Assembly (NCBI GenBank): GCA_018139225.1
Contig: JAGSNX010000003.1
Span: forward strand, 434,001-498,000
Source: Microvirga sp. SRT01
Lineage (GTDB): Bacteria > Pseudomonadota > Alphaproteobacteria > Sphingomonadales > Sphingomonadaceae
Length of the DNA stretch: 64,000 nt
Direction of reading: 5' to 3'
Part shown: positions 1 through 7,174 of the stretch, in pieces
Layout of the letters: the number at the start of each line of letters is the position of its first letter
Position numbering within the stretch: the first letter of the stretch is position 1
Notes under the pieces: generated by a model
Seen by the model: only the letters and a program-made list of their open reading frames with translations
Told to the model about the DNA's origin: nothing
Databases searched by the model: none
Translations under genes and position numbers: made by a program

Positions 1-2080
1 GCGCCTCGTTGATTTCCTCGGCCGTGCGAGGGATTTGATCGAGGAACGTTCCCATCGGCCCCATGGTCTGCTGATCGACGTTGCGGCGCCCCTGCGTAGC
101 AAGAGCAGGGAACAAGGCGAGGCGACGACGCGCAATCTCCTTTTCAGCTTCCGTTGCGTCACGGCTTGCGATGATCGCGTCCAGAGCCAGCTTTTCTTGC
201 TGCATGCGCAGATCGAGCAATCGGTACTCGCTAGCGCGGCGATCCTTGGCCGTGCGCGCCATGTTGCTGTCCAGCTGCGCCATTTCCTCCGCGTTTGCGA
301 GGCTGGCACTGGCCAGCTTTAGCGCCTCCTGCTGCTGGAACTCCTGCTCCTTGAGCGTGATGACCTGACCACGATTAGCGGTGATCCTGTCCTCAATCGC
401 CTTGAGTTCTGTGACCTGAGCAGCCGTGTAACGCATGCTGCCCTGAGGTCCGTCCTTGTCGATCTGATCGAGGCGGGTCTTCCGGTCCTGATCGAGCAGC
501 TGACGCTCAAACTGGAAGCGTTCTGCACCCACACTTGCGAGATCGGCCCGTGTGTCCAGTTCCTCGCGGTTGCTGCGGTTCAGGTCAGCTTGGTAAGCCT
601 CTGTGTTGCGGCGCTGCGTCTCAGCGGCACGCTCTGCCTCGCGCTGCGCTTTGTCAGCTGCGTGCGAAGCCGAACCATCGCCCTTGCCCTTACCGCCGCC
701 TTTTGCTGCCGGGGGCTTCACGGTGCTGCGTCCTGTGCCGTGAACAACGTTCCGACCGGCGTTGTGGTCGGCAATGACCTGACGGCTGATCGCGATGACC
801 TGAGCGTCGGTCATTCCAGAGCCGGTAAAGCCCCGATATTTGTCACCGCCGTTTTGCTGGATGCCCCGAACCACGCGCTTGCGCTGAGCAGCCAGTCGCG
901 ACCGCTGATAGCCGCGATCATAGTTGTCGCCCATGTTCCAATCCGCGATGCGCGGTGCCTCTTGGAAGTGCTGGCCACCACCGGCCCGGTCGATCATGCG
1001 GTTGGCGACGCGCTTGACGCCATTCTCAATGTCGGTGCCAATATTATCCATGGCAGCGTAGGCGTTGTGGGCCTTGTCGATCAAACGCAGGATGTTACCA
1101 ATCGACTCCTGCGTGTTCGCGGCGTCGATGCGGATTGCGTTGAAGACGTTAGCTGCGCCCTCGCCCATGGGCGCGAAAGCATCATGTAGACCCGCAAACT
1201 GTGCGCGGATTTCAATACCTGCATCTTCAGCGGATTGGCTCAGCGATCCCATGGCGTCTTCGCCTTCGCCGAGAGCGCCTACGATAGCATCGCTGATGCC
1301 AGCGCCACGGTCGAACGCGCCAACCATTTCCAGCATGCCGTTTTCGATCAGGGTAAAGGCTTCAGCGGCTGTCTTGGGCAGTTCGCGGAACTCCGCATCA
1401 ATAGCGGCGGTCATTTTTGTGTTCGTCAGTGCGTCGTAGAGCATCTTGCTCGTCAGCTTGCCGTCTTCGGCCATCTTCTTGAGTTCGCCGCGCGTAACAC
1501 CAAGGCTCTCGGTAAAGAGGCGGGTGAGACGCGGGCTGGCGTCCATGATAGCGCCCAGCTCTTCCCACTGAACGTTCGTGCCAGACAGTGCTTGGCCCAT
1601 CTGTAGCGTGGCAGACATTTGAGCCTGAGTGTCGGCACCACCAACCTTCATGGCCTTGCTAAACGTCTCGACTGCGCGGGCGTTATCAAGCTGGCTGCGG
1701 CCCAATTCCTTGGATGTGGGCATGAACTTGGCATACAGGTCGCTGATGCTGCTCATGCTGCTTCGCGTTTCTTTGGCAATGCGGCTTACGTCCCGCATAG
1801 CGACGCCCTGATTGCCAAACGTTGCCGTGGACAGCTTCATTTGGGCATCCATCTTTTTGGATGCGTCTGCGACTTCCAGATAGCGCCGTGCGCCGTCGAT
1901 TGCCTTGTCGGCAGCAAAGACCGCCGCAAATCCTTTGACCGCCTGACCAGCGCGGCCCATGCCCATTTCGATTGCGCTAGATGCGCGATTAGTCGCCTTG
2001 GTTGCTCGCTCAAGGCCGCTTACAAAGGCGGCGCTGTTGAGCGACATTGTTGCTTCAAGGGATGCTATATTTTGGGCCAT
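1..2080 (-). CDS. Phage tail tape measure protein (partial, C terminus beyond window)
   Basis: The frame opens at an ATG at 2080 and stays open to the first base of the window, giving at least 693 residues. The N-terminal third has the pattern of the tape measure N-terminal domain (TIGR02675 type): a run near residues 100-180 containing GGADTQAQMSATLQMGQAL, then a segment on tail assembly such as GELKKMAEDGKLTSKMLYDAL. The later part is rich in Glu, Gln, Arg and Ala and looks largely helical or coiled-coil, as expected for a protein that sets tail length and enters the tail tube. It directly follows the frameshifted tail chaperone gene, the canonical position in siphoviruses. The C-terminal end is not visible. 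Confidence 0.9.
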   Translation of the reverse strand, partial: MAQNIASLEATMSLNSAAFVSGLERATKATNRASSAIEMGMGRAGQAVKGFAAVFAADKAIDGARRYLEVADASKKMDAQMKLSTATFGNQGVAMRDVSRIAKETRSSMSSISDLYAKFMPTSKELGRSQLDNARAVETFSKAMKVGGADTQAQMSATLQMGQALSGTNVQWEELGAIMDASPRLTRLFTESLGVTRGELKKMAEDGKLTSKMLYDALTNTKMTAAIDAEFRELPKTAAEAFTLIENGMLEMVGAFDRGAGISDAIVGALGEGEDAMGSLSQSAEDAGIEIRAQFAGLHDAFAPMGEGAANVFNAIRIDAANTQESIGNILRLIDKAHNAYAAMDNIGTDIENGVKRVANRMIDRAGGGQHFQEAPRIADWNMGDNYDRGYQRSRLAAQRKRVVRGIQQNGGDKYRGFTGSGMTDAQVIAISRQVIADHNAGRNVVHGTGRSTVKPPAAKGGGKGKGDGSASHAADKAQREAERAAETQRRNTEAYQADLNRSNREELDTRADLASVGAERFQFERQLLDQDRKTRLDQIDKDGPQGSMRYTAAQVTELKAIEDRITANRGQVITLKEQEFQQQEALKLASASLANAEEMAQLDSNMARTAKDRRASEYRLLDLRMQQEKLALDAIIASRDATEAEKEIARRRLALFPALATQGRRNVDQQTMGPMGTFLDQIPRTAEEINEA

Positions 2081-2110
2081 TGCGCCTCCAGCGCCAGAGT
2101 TACACTCTAC

Positions 2111-2961
2111 TTAGCTGGAGGTGCGCTCTGGCCCTGTTTGGCGGTCCTTTGACTTGCGAGCCTTTGACTTCTTTGGCGTTGGTTCTGGTACTGCTTCCTC
2201 AACGGCAACGGCATCTTCTGCCATGATCGTCTTGCCAGAGAAGAAGCCGCGGATGTCGTCTTCCAACTCCTCAGGCGTTTGCTCTGCTGGTTTGTTTGCT
2301 TCTGGATCGCGGTCGATAAAGCGCGGTATCTTTTGACCCGGATTGCTGTTGATGCCGTAGAGCAGGTTCAAGCCCAACTCGGTGCGGTGATCCTCGACCA
2401 AGCAGCCCCAAGGTTCCAACTCGTAGAAGGCCTGCCATCCCGTGAGTTCTTCGGGGCTGATGTGGTCAATCTCGACCAATGTTTTGCCCAAGCCCATTGC
2501 CAAGCGGAATTGGAACCGTCTTAGCGGGTCAGCCCTCAGCCTTTTTTTTCGGCTTCTTTGGCGGCAATCGGGGACTGGTTGTAATAGTTGATGTCCAGAA
2601 CCTGTTCGTAGATGCGCGTCACGGCATTGTGCGGCCATTCGTTGAACAGCGACATGTCGGCTTCCGCGAACATTGGCTTGCCGTCCTCGTCCACAAGGCT
2701 GTGGACCAGAGCCAAAAGGCCGACATCTAGGTCCGCTGGCTGGGCACCGTTCTGGCGATCCTCAACAGGTAGAAGCTGATCCTCTTCGTAGGCCAGCCTG
2801 TCAGCTTGATTGACGCGGATGCGCTCAAGGTAAGCAGCACGGGTGTTGACGCTCATTTGCTGAACGCGAACCGCGACATCCTGTCCCAACTCTGGAACAG
2901 TGACATCGCGGTACGGCAGCTTAACCGAAAGCAACGCAGATCGGCTCAGTAGCTTGGACAT
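2111..2961 (-). CDS. Tail assembly chaperone long form (gpG-GT type), made by -1 frameshift
   Basis: This is the predicted frameshift product, 283 residues. The first 140 come from the short chaperone frame; ribosomes then slip one base back on the A8 run at 2542-2549 and continue in the -1 frame to the stop at 2111. The C-terminal part resembles the DUF4035/minor tail T family, with a segment reading TGWQAFYELEPWG followed by a charged Lys-Ser-Arg tail. In lambda-like phages the long form binds the tape measure protein and is absent from the virion. The position between tail tube and tape measure agrees with this. Frameshifting is inferred from sequence; there is no ATG-led alternative that would give a sensible T domain alone. 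Confidence 0.82.
2536..2961 (-). CDS. Tail assembly chaperone short form (gpG-like)
   Basis: A 141-residue frame starting with ATG at 2961 and ending at a TGA at 2536-2538, just past an A8 slippery run. It lies 3 bp downstream of the tail tube gene stop and upstream of the tape measure gene, which is where gpG-like chaperones sit. The sequence is acidic and helical, with no enzyme motif. It is expected to be made in excess over the frameshifted long form and to help tail tube polymerisation around the tape measure. Identification rests mainly on position and on the frameshift arrangement rather than on strong sequence similarity. Confidence 0.82.
   Translation of the reverse strand: MSKLLSRSALLSVKLPYRDVTVPELGQDVAVRVQQMSVNTRAAYLERIRVNQADRLAYEEDQLLPVEDRQNGAQPADLDVGLLALVHSLVDEDGKPMFAEADMSLFNEWPHNAVTRIYEQVLDINYYNQSPIAAKEAEKKG
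2541..2550 (-). other. Programmed -1 ribosomal frameshift slippery site
   Basis: On the minus strand the zero-frame codons are GAA AAA AAA GGC TGA, so the heptamer A AAA AAA is in the correct phase and the stop follows one codon later. Slipping back by one base gives AAA AAA AGG and enters an open frame of 143 further codons ending at 2111. This geometry matches tail-chaperone frameshift sites of siphoviruses. Confidence 0.85.
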
Positions 2962-2964
2962 GTA

Positions 2965-3381
2965 TTAGACGCCCTTGCTCTGGACGATAGCGCCCGTAAT
3001 TTCCAAGTTGCAGGAAGCCTTGGCAACGTCGTCCTGTTCGCCGTTGCGTTCAAAGGTCAAAACGAACGCATCTTGAGTGTAAATGGTCTTGTCCGACAGG
3101 GTGATGATCAGCGTTCCCTTGGTCTGGGCGCTACGAGCCGCGCCGAGCGCAGTCTGTCCAGCGTCACCCGGGATCAGGATCATGCTGAGGCTGACCTGAC
3201 CTTCATCGGGAAGGCCCATGGCCTTTTCCTTGGCAGTGCTATCAAAATCCGTGGTGTCGATGACTGCCGACGATCCGCCGCCAAGTCCGCTGAAGCTGAC
3301 AACGCCACCGATCTTTACAGCGGCTCCGGTGCCGACCTTCCACTCGAACTTGGTCTTAGCAGTAGTAATTCCTGTGGCCAT
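2965..3381 (-). CDS. Phage major tail tube protein
   Basis: A 138-residue protein of tail tube (gpV/TTP) type. Visible features are a Gly/Ser-rich segment near residues 30-40 (SFSGLGGGSSAVIDTTDFDS) and a beta-rich body with SLSMILIPGD and an EITGAIVQSKGV end, typical of tail tube proteins that stack into hexameric rings. Its order, after the tail completion gene and before the chaperones, is canonical. An ATG at 3381 is preceded by GGAGA on the minus strand. Confidence 0.88.
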   Translation of the reverse strand: MATGITTAKTKFEWKVGTGAAVKIGGVVSFSGLGGGSSAVIDTTDFDSTAKEKAMGLPDEGQVSLSMILIPGDAGQTALGAARSAQTKGTLIITLSDKTIYTQDAFVLTFERNGEQDDVAKASCNLEITGAIVQSKGV

Positions 3382-3441
3382 TTTTGGCTCTCCTTATTAT
3401 TGGGCAAGCCCAACAACGGGGCCGCCGTTATTTATTCAGAC

Positions 3442-3801
3442 CTACTCAGAGTGCGTTACTTTGAATTCCAACTGTACGCGGGACAAATAAGCCTCGGTTG
3501 TGAGGTCGCTTAGGTCCTGCTCGTTGACCACCGCAATCTCTTGAACTTCGGTGTCTGTGTAGCCGTCCAGCTTGGTTCTGATTGCGTTGGCCATGCCACG
3601 CGCCGCGTCAAAGTTGGCCGCGTAAGCATCAACACGGAACGTTGGCATCGCCATGCCGGTCAATCCGTCGAAATCGCGCAGTCTGGGCGTGCTGACGCGC
3701 GTGTAGACGATAAAGGGCGCTACACGGCCCGCTGGGGCAGTCGTTGGGTACGTCTGCGGGCAAATCTGCTTGAGCAATCCCGTAATTGTGGCTTCGATCA
3801 T
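3442..3801 (-). CDS. Tail completion/terminator protein (DUF3168 family)
   Basis: A 119-residue protein with the DUF3168 pattern: an N-terminal helix (IEATITGLLKQ), then a segment PAGRVAPFIVYTRVS, and a C-terminal strand with SRVQLEFKVTHSE. Proteins of this family cap the tail tube or form the tail-side joint in siphoviruses. Its start overlaps the end of the upstream HK97-gp10-like gene by 4 bp (ATGA), indicating translational coupling. The gene order supports the call. Confidence 0.82.
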   Translation of the reverse strand: MIEATITGLLKQICPQTYPTTAPAGRVAPFIVYTRVSTPRLRDFDGLTGMAMPTFRVDAYAANFDAARGMANAIRTKLDGYTDTEVQEIAVVNEQDLSDLTTEAYLSRVQLEFKVTHSE

Positions 3802-4259
3802 CCGCGAGCCTTTCTGACCTGCTTTTCAACGGCCTTATGGAGTTCGTCTTTGAGGGCTTTGACGATCCGGCTAACGGAGCGGTCAACCGCTGGCTTAAAC
3901 CAAGGGCGTGCTGGCTCCTTTTCGGTGCCAAACTCGCTAAAGCGACCCCAGAATGCGTCACCTGTGGTGACCACGTACACGATTGTGTTTTGCTTCTTGG
4001 AGCGGCGCTTGCGGGTCTTAATGTTTTGCTTCAAACGCCCATAATCGGCGCTGCCTTTGGTGCCGTCTTTGTTGCGCCAAGTGCGTTTGGTCCGAGCCGT
4101 GCCCGTTGGCGCACCAGCCTGAACGTCTTTCTTAAGTTCGTTGGTGGCTTTGCGCAGTCCCTCTGACCCGGCCTTTTTGGCAAACGGCGGTCCAAGGTCC
4201 TTTAAGACCTTTTCCAAGTCGCTGAAGCCTTCCATGCTGAAGTTGCTGCGGTTGACCAT
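3798..4259 (-). CDS. HK97 gp10-like head-tail joining protein
   Basis: The start at 4259 is chosen because its ATG shares a base with the TAA of the upstream head closure gene (TAATG), giving 153 residues. A longer in-frame start at 4343 would lie inside that gene. The family pattern is present: an N-terminal GFSDLEKVLKDLG, a basic middle rich in Lys and Arg, then FWGRFSEFGTEKEPARPWFKPA, the hallmark EFGT...ARPW...PA segment of HK97-gp10 proteins. It probably acts in head-tail connection or tail assembly. Confidence 0.88.
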   Translation of the reverse strand: MVNRSNFSMEGFSDLEKVLKDLGPPFAKKAGSEGLRKATNELKKDVQAGAPTGTARTKRTWRNKDGTKGSADYGRLKQNIKTRKRRSKKQNTIVYVVTTGDAFWGRFSEFGTEKEPARPWFKPAVDRSVSRIVKALKDELHKAVEKQVRKARG

Positions 4260-4573
4260 TACACGGCCCTGACGAGCAGCTCCAAGCCCTCGCGGTTGCC
4301 CTGCTCTTCCACGCTGATAATGCTGTATCGCTTGCCCTCGCACTCCACTTGCATGGTCGCGTCGATGCCTTGGCGGTAACGGATGACGAACTTGGCTTCA
4401 GCGGTCACATCCAGACCCGCCATGCGCGTGGCGTCTTTGTAAGTTAGGCCCTTTTGCGCAGCGAACGCCGACGCCAGCAGAACCCATTCAACGGTTTCCA
4501 TGCCGGTTGCGCTGCTCACTGCCTCAGGAGCAAAGATGCGGATGCGCCGATTGAGTGAGCCAGCGGGGATCAA
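4259..4573 (-). CDS. Phage head closure / head-tail adaptor protein (SPP1 gp16-like)
   Basis: A 104-residue protein beginning MIPAGSLNRRIRIFAPE, the usual N terminus of phage head-tail adaptor proteins (MxxGxLxxRIxI), with a central EAKFVIRYRQGIDATMQV and a C-terminal ISVEEQGNREGLELLVRAV. These small beta-barrel proteins close the connector after DNA packaging. It overlaps the gene before by 4 bp and the gene after by 1 bp, so the connector genes form a coupled unit. Confidence 0.88.
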   Translation of the reverse strand: MIPAGSLNRRIRIFAPEAVSSATGMETVEWVLLASAFAAQKGLTYKDATRMAGLDVTAEAKFVIRYRQGIDATMQVECEGKRYSIISVEEQGNREGLELLVRAV

Positions 4574-4842
4574 AGGACCGTTAACCGGTGCTGGTTGAGA
4601 AGGCGGTAGAACGTTTGCGTTCCAACCATCTGACCCTCGCGATTGGCGTACAGGTCAGCAACAAAGACAGCTACGGCTTGCTTGATGCCACTTGGGCAAG
4701 TGGCTGCGTCCAGAACGGTGTTCGTGTAGGCAGCGGCTTGCTCCTGAGCCGTCTCGATCAAGAGGTCCAACACGGCATCATCGGCATCATCGTCGATGCG
4801 GCACCATGCTTTGACTTCGGCGGATGTAATGATGTTTGGCAT
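4570..4842 (-). CDS. Phage head-tail connector protein (gp6-like)
   Basis: A 90-residue, largely helical protein starting MPNIITSAEVKAWCRIDDDADDAVLDLLIETAQEQAA..., with the SxxEVKxxxRIDxDxDDxxL pattern of gp6/HK97 head-tail connectors. Such proteins form a ring below the portal. It overlaps the next gene by 4 bp. Upstream, the capsid gene is separated by a plus-strand moron, so this unit must be read through it or have its own promoter. Confidence 0.88.
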   Translation of the reverse strand: MPNIITSAEVKAWCRIDDDADDAVLDLLIETAQEQAAAYTNTVLDAATCPSGIKQAVAVFVADLYANREGQMVGTQTFYRLLNQHRLTVL

Positions 4843-4869
4843 ACATCATTACTTATGCAGAACGGCAAA

Positions 4870-4885
4870 GAAGCGGGGTCTTTCG
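4870..4885 (+). repeat. 16-bp direct repeat, left copy, flanking the moron gene
   Basis: The bases GAAGCGGGGTCTTTCG here recur exactly at 5191-5206, where they form the left arm and loop of the terminator hairpin. Here the right arm of the hairpin is missing. Confidence 0.85.
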
Positions 4886-4941
4886 GCGGCCGCACGCGTT
4901 TATTGCCGCTGGGGAGCAGCACGAACATTGGAGAATAGCGC

Positions 4942-5178
4942 ATGAGCCGACCTCTGAATGAGATCGCAGACGATCTGGACGCCCTTCATGACACGATGTG
5001 GCTGGCCGCAACGGAAATGGACCGCGTCATCCGTCAGCAGCGGGGCGAGGAAACGGTGATGGACAAACCGGGAGCAAAGATGGAGTTTAGGAGTGAGGAT
5101 GGGCGCCCTCTCGACTTGAAGGCAATGGCTAACGAACTTCGAGCGCATGTTCGCGATGTCGATGGTGGAACATACTGA
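4942..5178 (+). CDS. Small hypothetical moron protein
   Basis: A 78-residue charged protein, opposite in strand to the structural genes, lying between the connector and capsid genes. The ATG at 4942 has a GGAG 8-9 bases upstream. No family was recognised; the sequence is acidic and probably helical (LNEIADDLDALHDTMWLAATEMDRVIRQQ) without membrane segments. It is followed by a strong hairpin terminator, and a 16-bp direct repeat flanks it (4870-4885 and 5191-5206). This is the layout of a moron, an added gene expressed independently of the lytic transcript. Confidence 0.65.
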   Translation: MSRPLNEIADDLDALHDTMWLAATEMDRVIRQQRGEETVMDKPGAKMEFRSEDGRPLDLKAMANELRAHVRDVDGGTY

Positions 5179-5187
5179 TCAAACACG

Positions 5188-5219
5188 AGAGAAGCGGGGT
5201 CTTTCGACCCCGCTTCTCT
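5188..5219. terminator. Strong bidirectional hairpin terminator between moron and capsid gene
   Basis: A perfect 14-bp inverted repeat (AGAGAAGCGGGGTC / GACCCCGCTTCTCT) with a TTTC loop lies between two convergent genes: the plus-strand moron ending at 5178 and the minus-strand capsid gene ending at 5242. It probably stops transcripts from both sides, at least in part. Confidence 0.85.
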
Positions 5220-5241
5220 GTTTCCCTCCCAGCAGTGTAAT

Positions 5242-6405
5242 TCAGGCCTGGACCTTCAGCACAACGAACGCCTTGGCGTCAGTGACCATGCCACTTACGC
5301 GCTTGGTAGCGTAGAAGTGGACGAATGGCTTGTGGGTGTATGGATCGCGGATAGTGCGAACGCCAATGCGATCTGCGACCGTATAGCCCTGCTTCATGTT
5401 CGCAAACGCCAGGGGCACCTTGCCAGCTGCGATAGCGTCCATGTCCTCAAGTTCAACGTGTGCGAAGCCAGCAATGCTTGCTGGTTGACCGAGGACCAAC
5501 GAAGGCTGCCAGATGTAGTTACCCTGACCGTCCTTGGCAGTGCGCAGCGAAGCTGAAACCGCGCCGTTGCTGTAGAACTTGGCACCAGCGCGGTAAGCGG
5601 CTGGCATCGAGTAGATCATGTTGAACAGGTAGTCGGTGCCAACTGGCATAGTAGCTGCGAACCCGGTCTTAACAGTCGTGAGACCCGGCTCAACGGCAAA
5701 GCCCTTGGGCTTGTTGACGCCGTCACCGTTGACGAAAGCCTTGCTCTCAGCAATCGCCATTTCGTTGGTGATCTCGTTCTGAAGCCATGCTTCGAGGTTG
5801 AACTGGCTGTCGTCCAAGGCGCGCTGGGAAACTGCTGGGTTAGCGTAAATTTCGCCACCGGGCAGGGTGATTTCCATCAACGTTGGAGTTGCAGTCTCAG
5901 GACGCGGATCGGTTTCACCAACCCAACCAGTGGTCAGACCGTGATTGTTCTTGAGGAAGGTGTAGCGGTCGTTGGACGTGCTGATGACGGTCGCTTCAGC
6001 GCGGATTGGGCTGAGAGTGCGCAGATCGTCGCGGATGCCAGCTTCAACGGTCTTTGGAACAAGGAAGCCGCCAGTGGTGTCGTTGGTGACAAGCGCCTTG
6101 GCTTCTAGTTCGTCCTGAAAGCGGTCGCCCTTACGTGCCCACTTATCGAACGCCGACTTGTACTCGTCGTCCTGGACCGAAACGTCGCTTGCGCCGATGC
6201 GGTTGGACTTTTTAGCGATGTCCGATACCGCGCTCTGAAGAGCAGACATCTCGCTGTTGATGCGCTCTAGCTTCTCGGTGGTCAGAACGTCCGCGCTGCC
6301 CTTGCTTTCAAGCTGAGCAAGACGCTGATCGTTAGTGCTCTTTAGTTCTTCGAATGCGCTGGCGAGCTTGCCAACGTTTGCATTGATGTCGTTGATGTCG
6401 GCCAT
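5242..6405 (-). CDS. HK97-family major capsid protein
   Basis: The start at 6405 is preferred over 6447 because a GGAG lies 8 bases upstream, giving 387 residues that begin MADINDINANVGKLASAFEE. Residues 1 to about 100 are a helical, charged scaffolding-like delta domain, which in HK97-type phages is removed by the prohead protease encoded next door. The rest has the HK97 fold pattern: GGFLVPKTVEAGIRDDLRTLSPIRAEATV, then TGWVGETDPRPETATPTL, AWLQNEITNEMAIAESKAFVNGDG and a C-terminal region ending in VTDAKAFVVLKVQA. It forms the icosahedral head. Confidence 0.95.
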   Translation of the reverse strand: MADINDINANVGKLASAFEELKSTNDQRLAQLESKGSADVLTTEKLERINSEMSALQSAVSDIAKKSNRIGASDVSVQDDEYKSAFDKWARKGDRFQDELEAKALVTNDTTGGFLVPKTVEAGIRDDLRTLSPIRAEATVISTSNDRYTFLKNNHGLTTGWVGETDPRPETATPTLMEITLPGGEIYANPAVSQRALDDSQFNLEAWLQNEITNEMAIAESKAFVNGDGVNKPKGFAVEPGLTTVKTGFAATMPVGTDYLFNMIYSMPAAYRAGAKFYSNGAVSASLRTAKDGQGNYIWQPSLVLGQPASIAGFAHVELEDMDAIAAGKVPLAFANMKQGYTVADRIGVRTIRDPYTHKPFVHFYATKRVSGMVTDAKAFVVLKVQA

Positions 6406-6486
6406 TAGGGGCTCCTTCATCGTGGTTGAAAACGCAACCGCGATCAACAGAATCCCTCTGCCTCATCTTGCTTGCCTGCTATTTAG

Positions 6487-6513
6487 TCAGAGCCGCCAAT
6501 TAGGCGGCTCTGA
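6487..6513 (-). terminator. Hairpin at the end of the prohead protease gene
   Basis: An 11-bp perfect inverted repeat (TCAGAGCCGCC / GGCGGCTCTGA, 5-base loop) spans the stop codon of the protease gene. No T-run follows on the minus strand, so it may be an attenuating or mRNA-stabilising hairpin that raises capsid mRNA over the upstream genes rather than a full terminator. Confidence 0.55.
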
Positions 6514-7174
6514 ACTTAGCAATCAGGCTTTCGATGTTATCGTTAAGCGCCTTGGCTTCTTCCAGTTCCAATTTGCTTTCAAATTGAGCAGCCACCGCTG
6601 TGCTCTCACCACGGCTGAGACCGCACTCCTTGAGCAGCATTTCCAAATCCCTGACAGTCATCTGCTCGCCAAACGATTTAACGGCTTGAACGCGAGCCTT
6701 TTGATTGGCTGGGATGGTTACCACCGAAACCTCGATCAGATCGATGGCCTTTAGCGTGCGGCGTGGCTCGTCGGGCTTGCTGCGCGTAGCGAACTCAATC
6801 GGGCGGAAGCCAATCGACAAGCCGTTGATCGCACCGGCCTTGAGCGCAGTGTAGGTGTCCTTGCCCATCTGCGTGTCCAGCAACTCGCCATGGACCTTTA
6901 GACCGTGACCGTCCTCGGACATCTCAGTCCAGCGACCGATTGGCAGACTGCCAAAGGCATCGTGGTTGAGGAACATCAAGGGCTGGCTGCCCTCGCTGTA
7001 GTGAGTGGCTAGGCTCTTAGCGAACGCACCGGGGGCAATGACATCGCCATAGCTATCAACGTTGCCAAACACGGCACCATAGCCTGAAAACGACATCTTA
7101 CCGTCGTTGTCGTTGACCTCTTCAAATTTGCAGTCGAGGCGGCTTACCGCCATTTGTTCAATGATACGGCTCAC
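6500..7174 (-). CDS. HK97-family prohead protease (peptidase U35)
   Basis: A 224-residue prohead serine protease. Family marks are SFSGYGAVFGNVDSYGDVIAPGAF near the N terminus, the histidine segment MFLNHDAFGSLPIGRW, and the serine segment INGLSIGFRP, matching the His and Ser positions of U35 proteases. A charged helical C-terminal tail (about 160-224) is expected to act in targeting. It cleaves the capsid delta domain during head maturation. It overlaps the portal gene by 4 bp (ATGA) and is followed by the capsid gene after a 95-bp gap containing a hairpin. Confidence 0.95.
   Translation of the reverse strand: MSRIIEQMAVSRLDCKFEEVNDNDGKMSFSGYGAVFGNVDSYGDVIAPGAFAKSLATHYSEGSQPLMFLNHDAFGSLPIGRWTEMSEDGHGLKVHGELLDTQMGKDTYTALKAGAINGLSIGFRPIEFATRSKPDEPRRTLKAIDLIEVSVVTIPANQKARVQAVKSFGEQMTVRDLEMLLKECGLSRGESTAVAAQFESKLELEEAKALNDNIESLIAKFRAA

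Noticed and set aside
2111..2638. Tail T gene as an independent gene or the pair as a frameshift error
   Set aside because: No start codon with a ribosome site precedes the T domain, and the slippery run in correct phase fits programmed frameshifting, not a sequencing error.
4842..4941. Promoter for the moron with -35 and -10 boxes
   Set aside because: Possible TTGGCA and TATGCA hexamers occur but only 12 bases apart, so no promoter was called.
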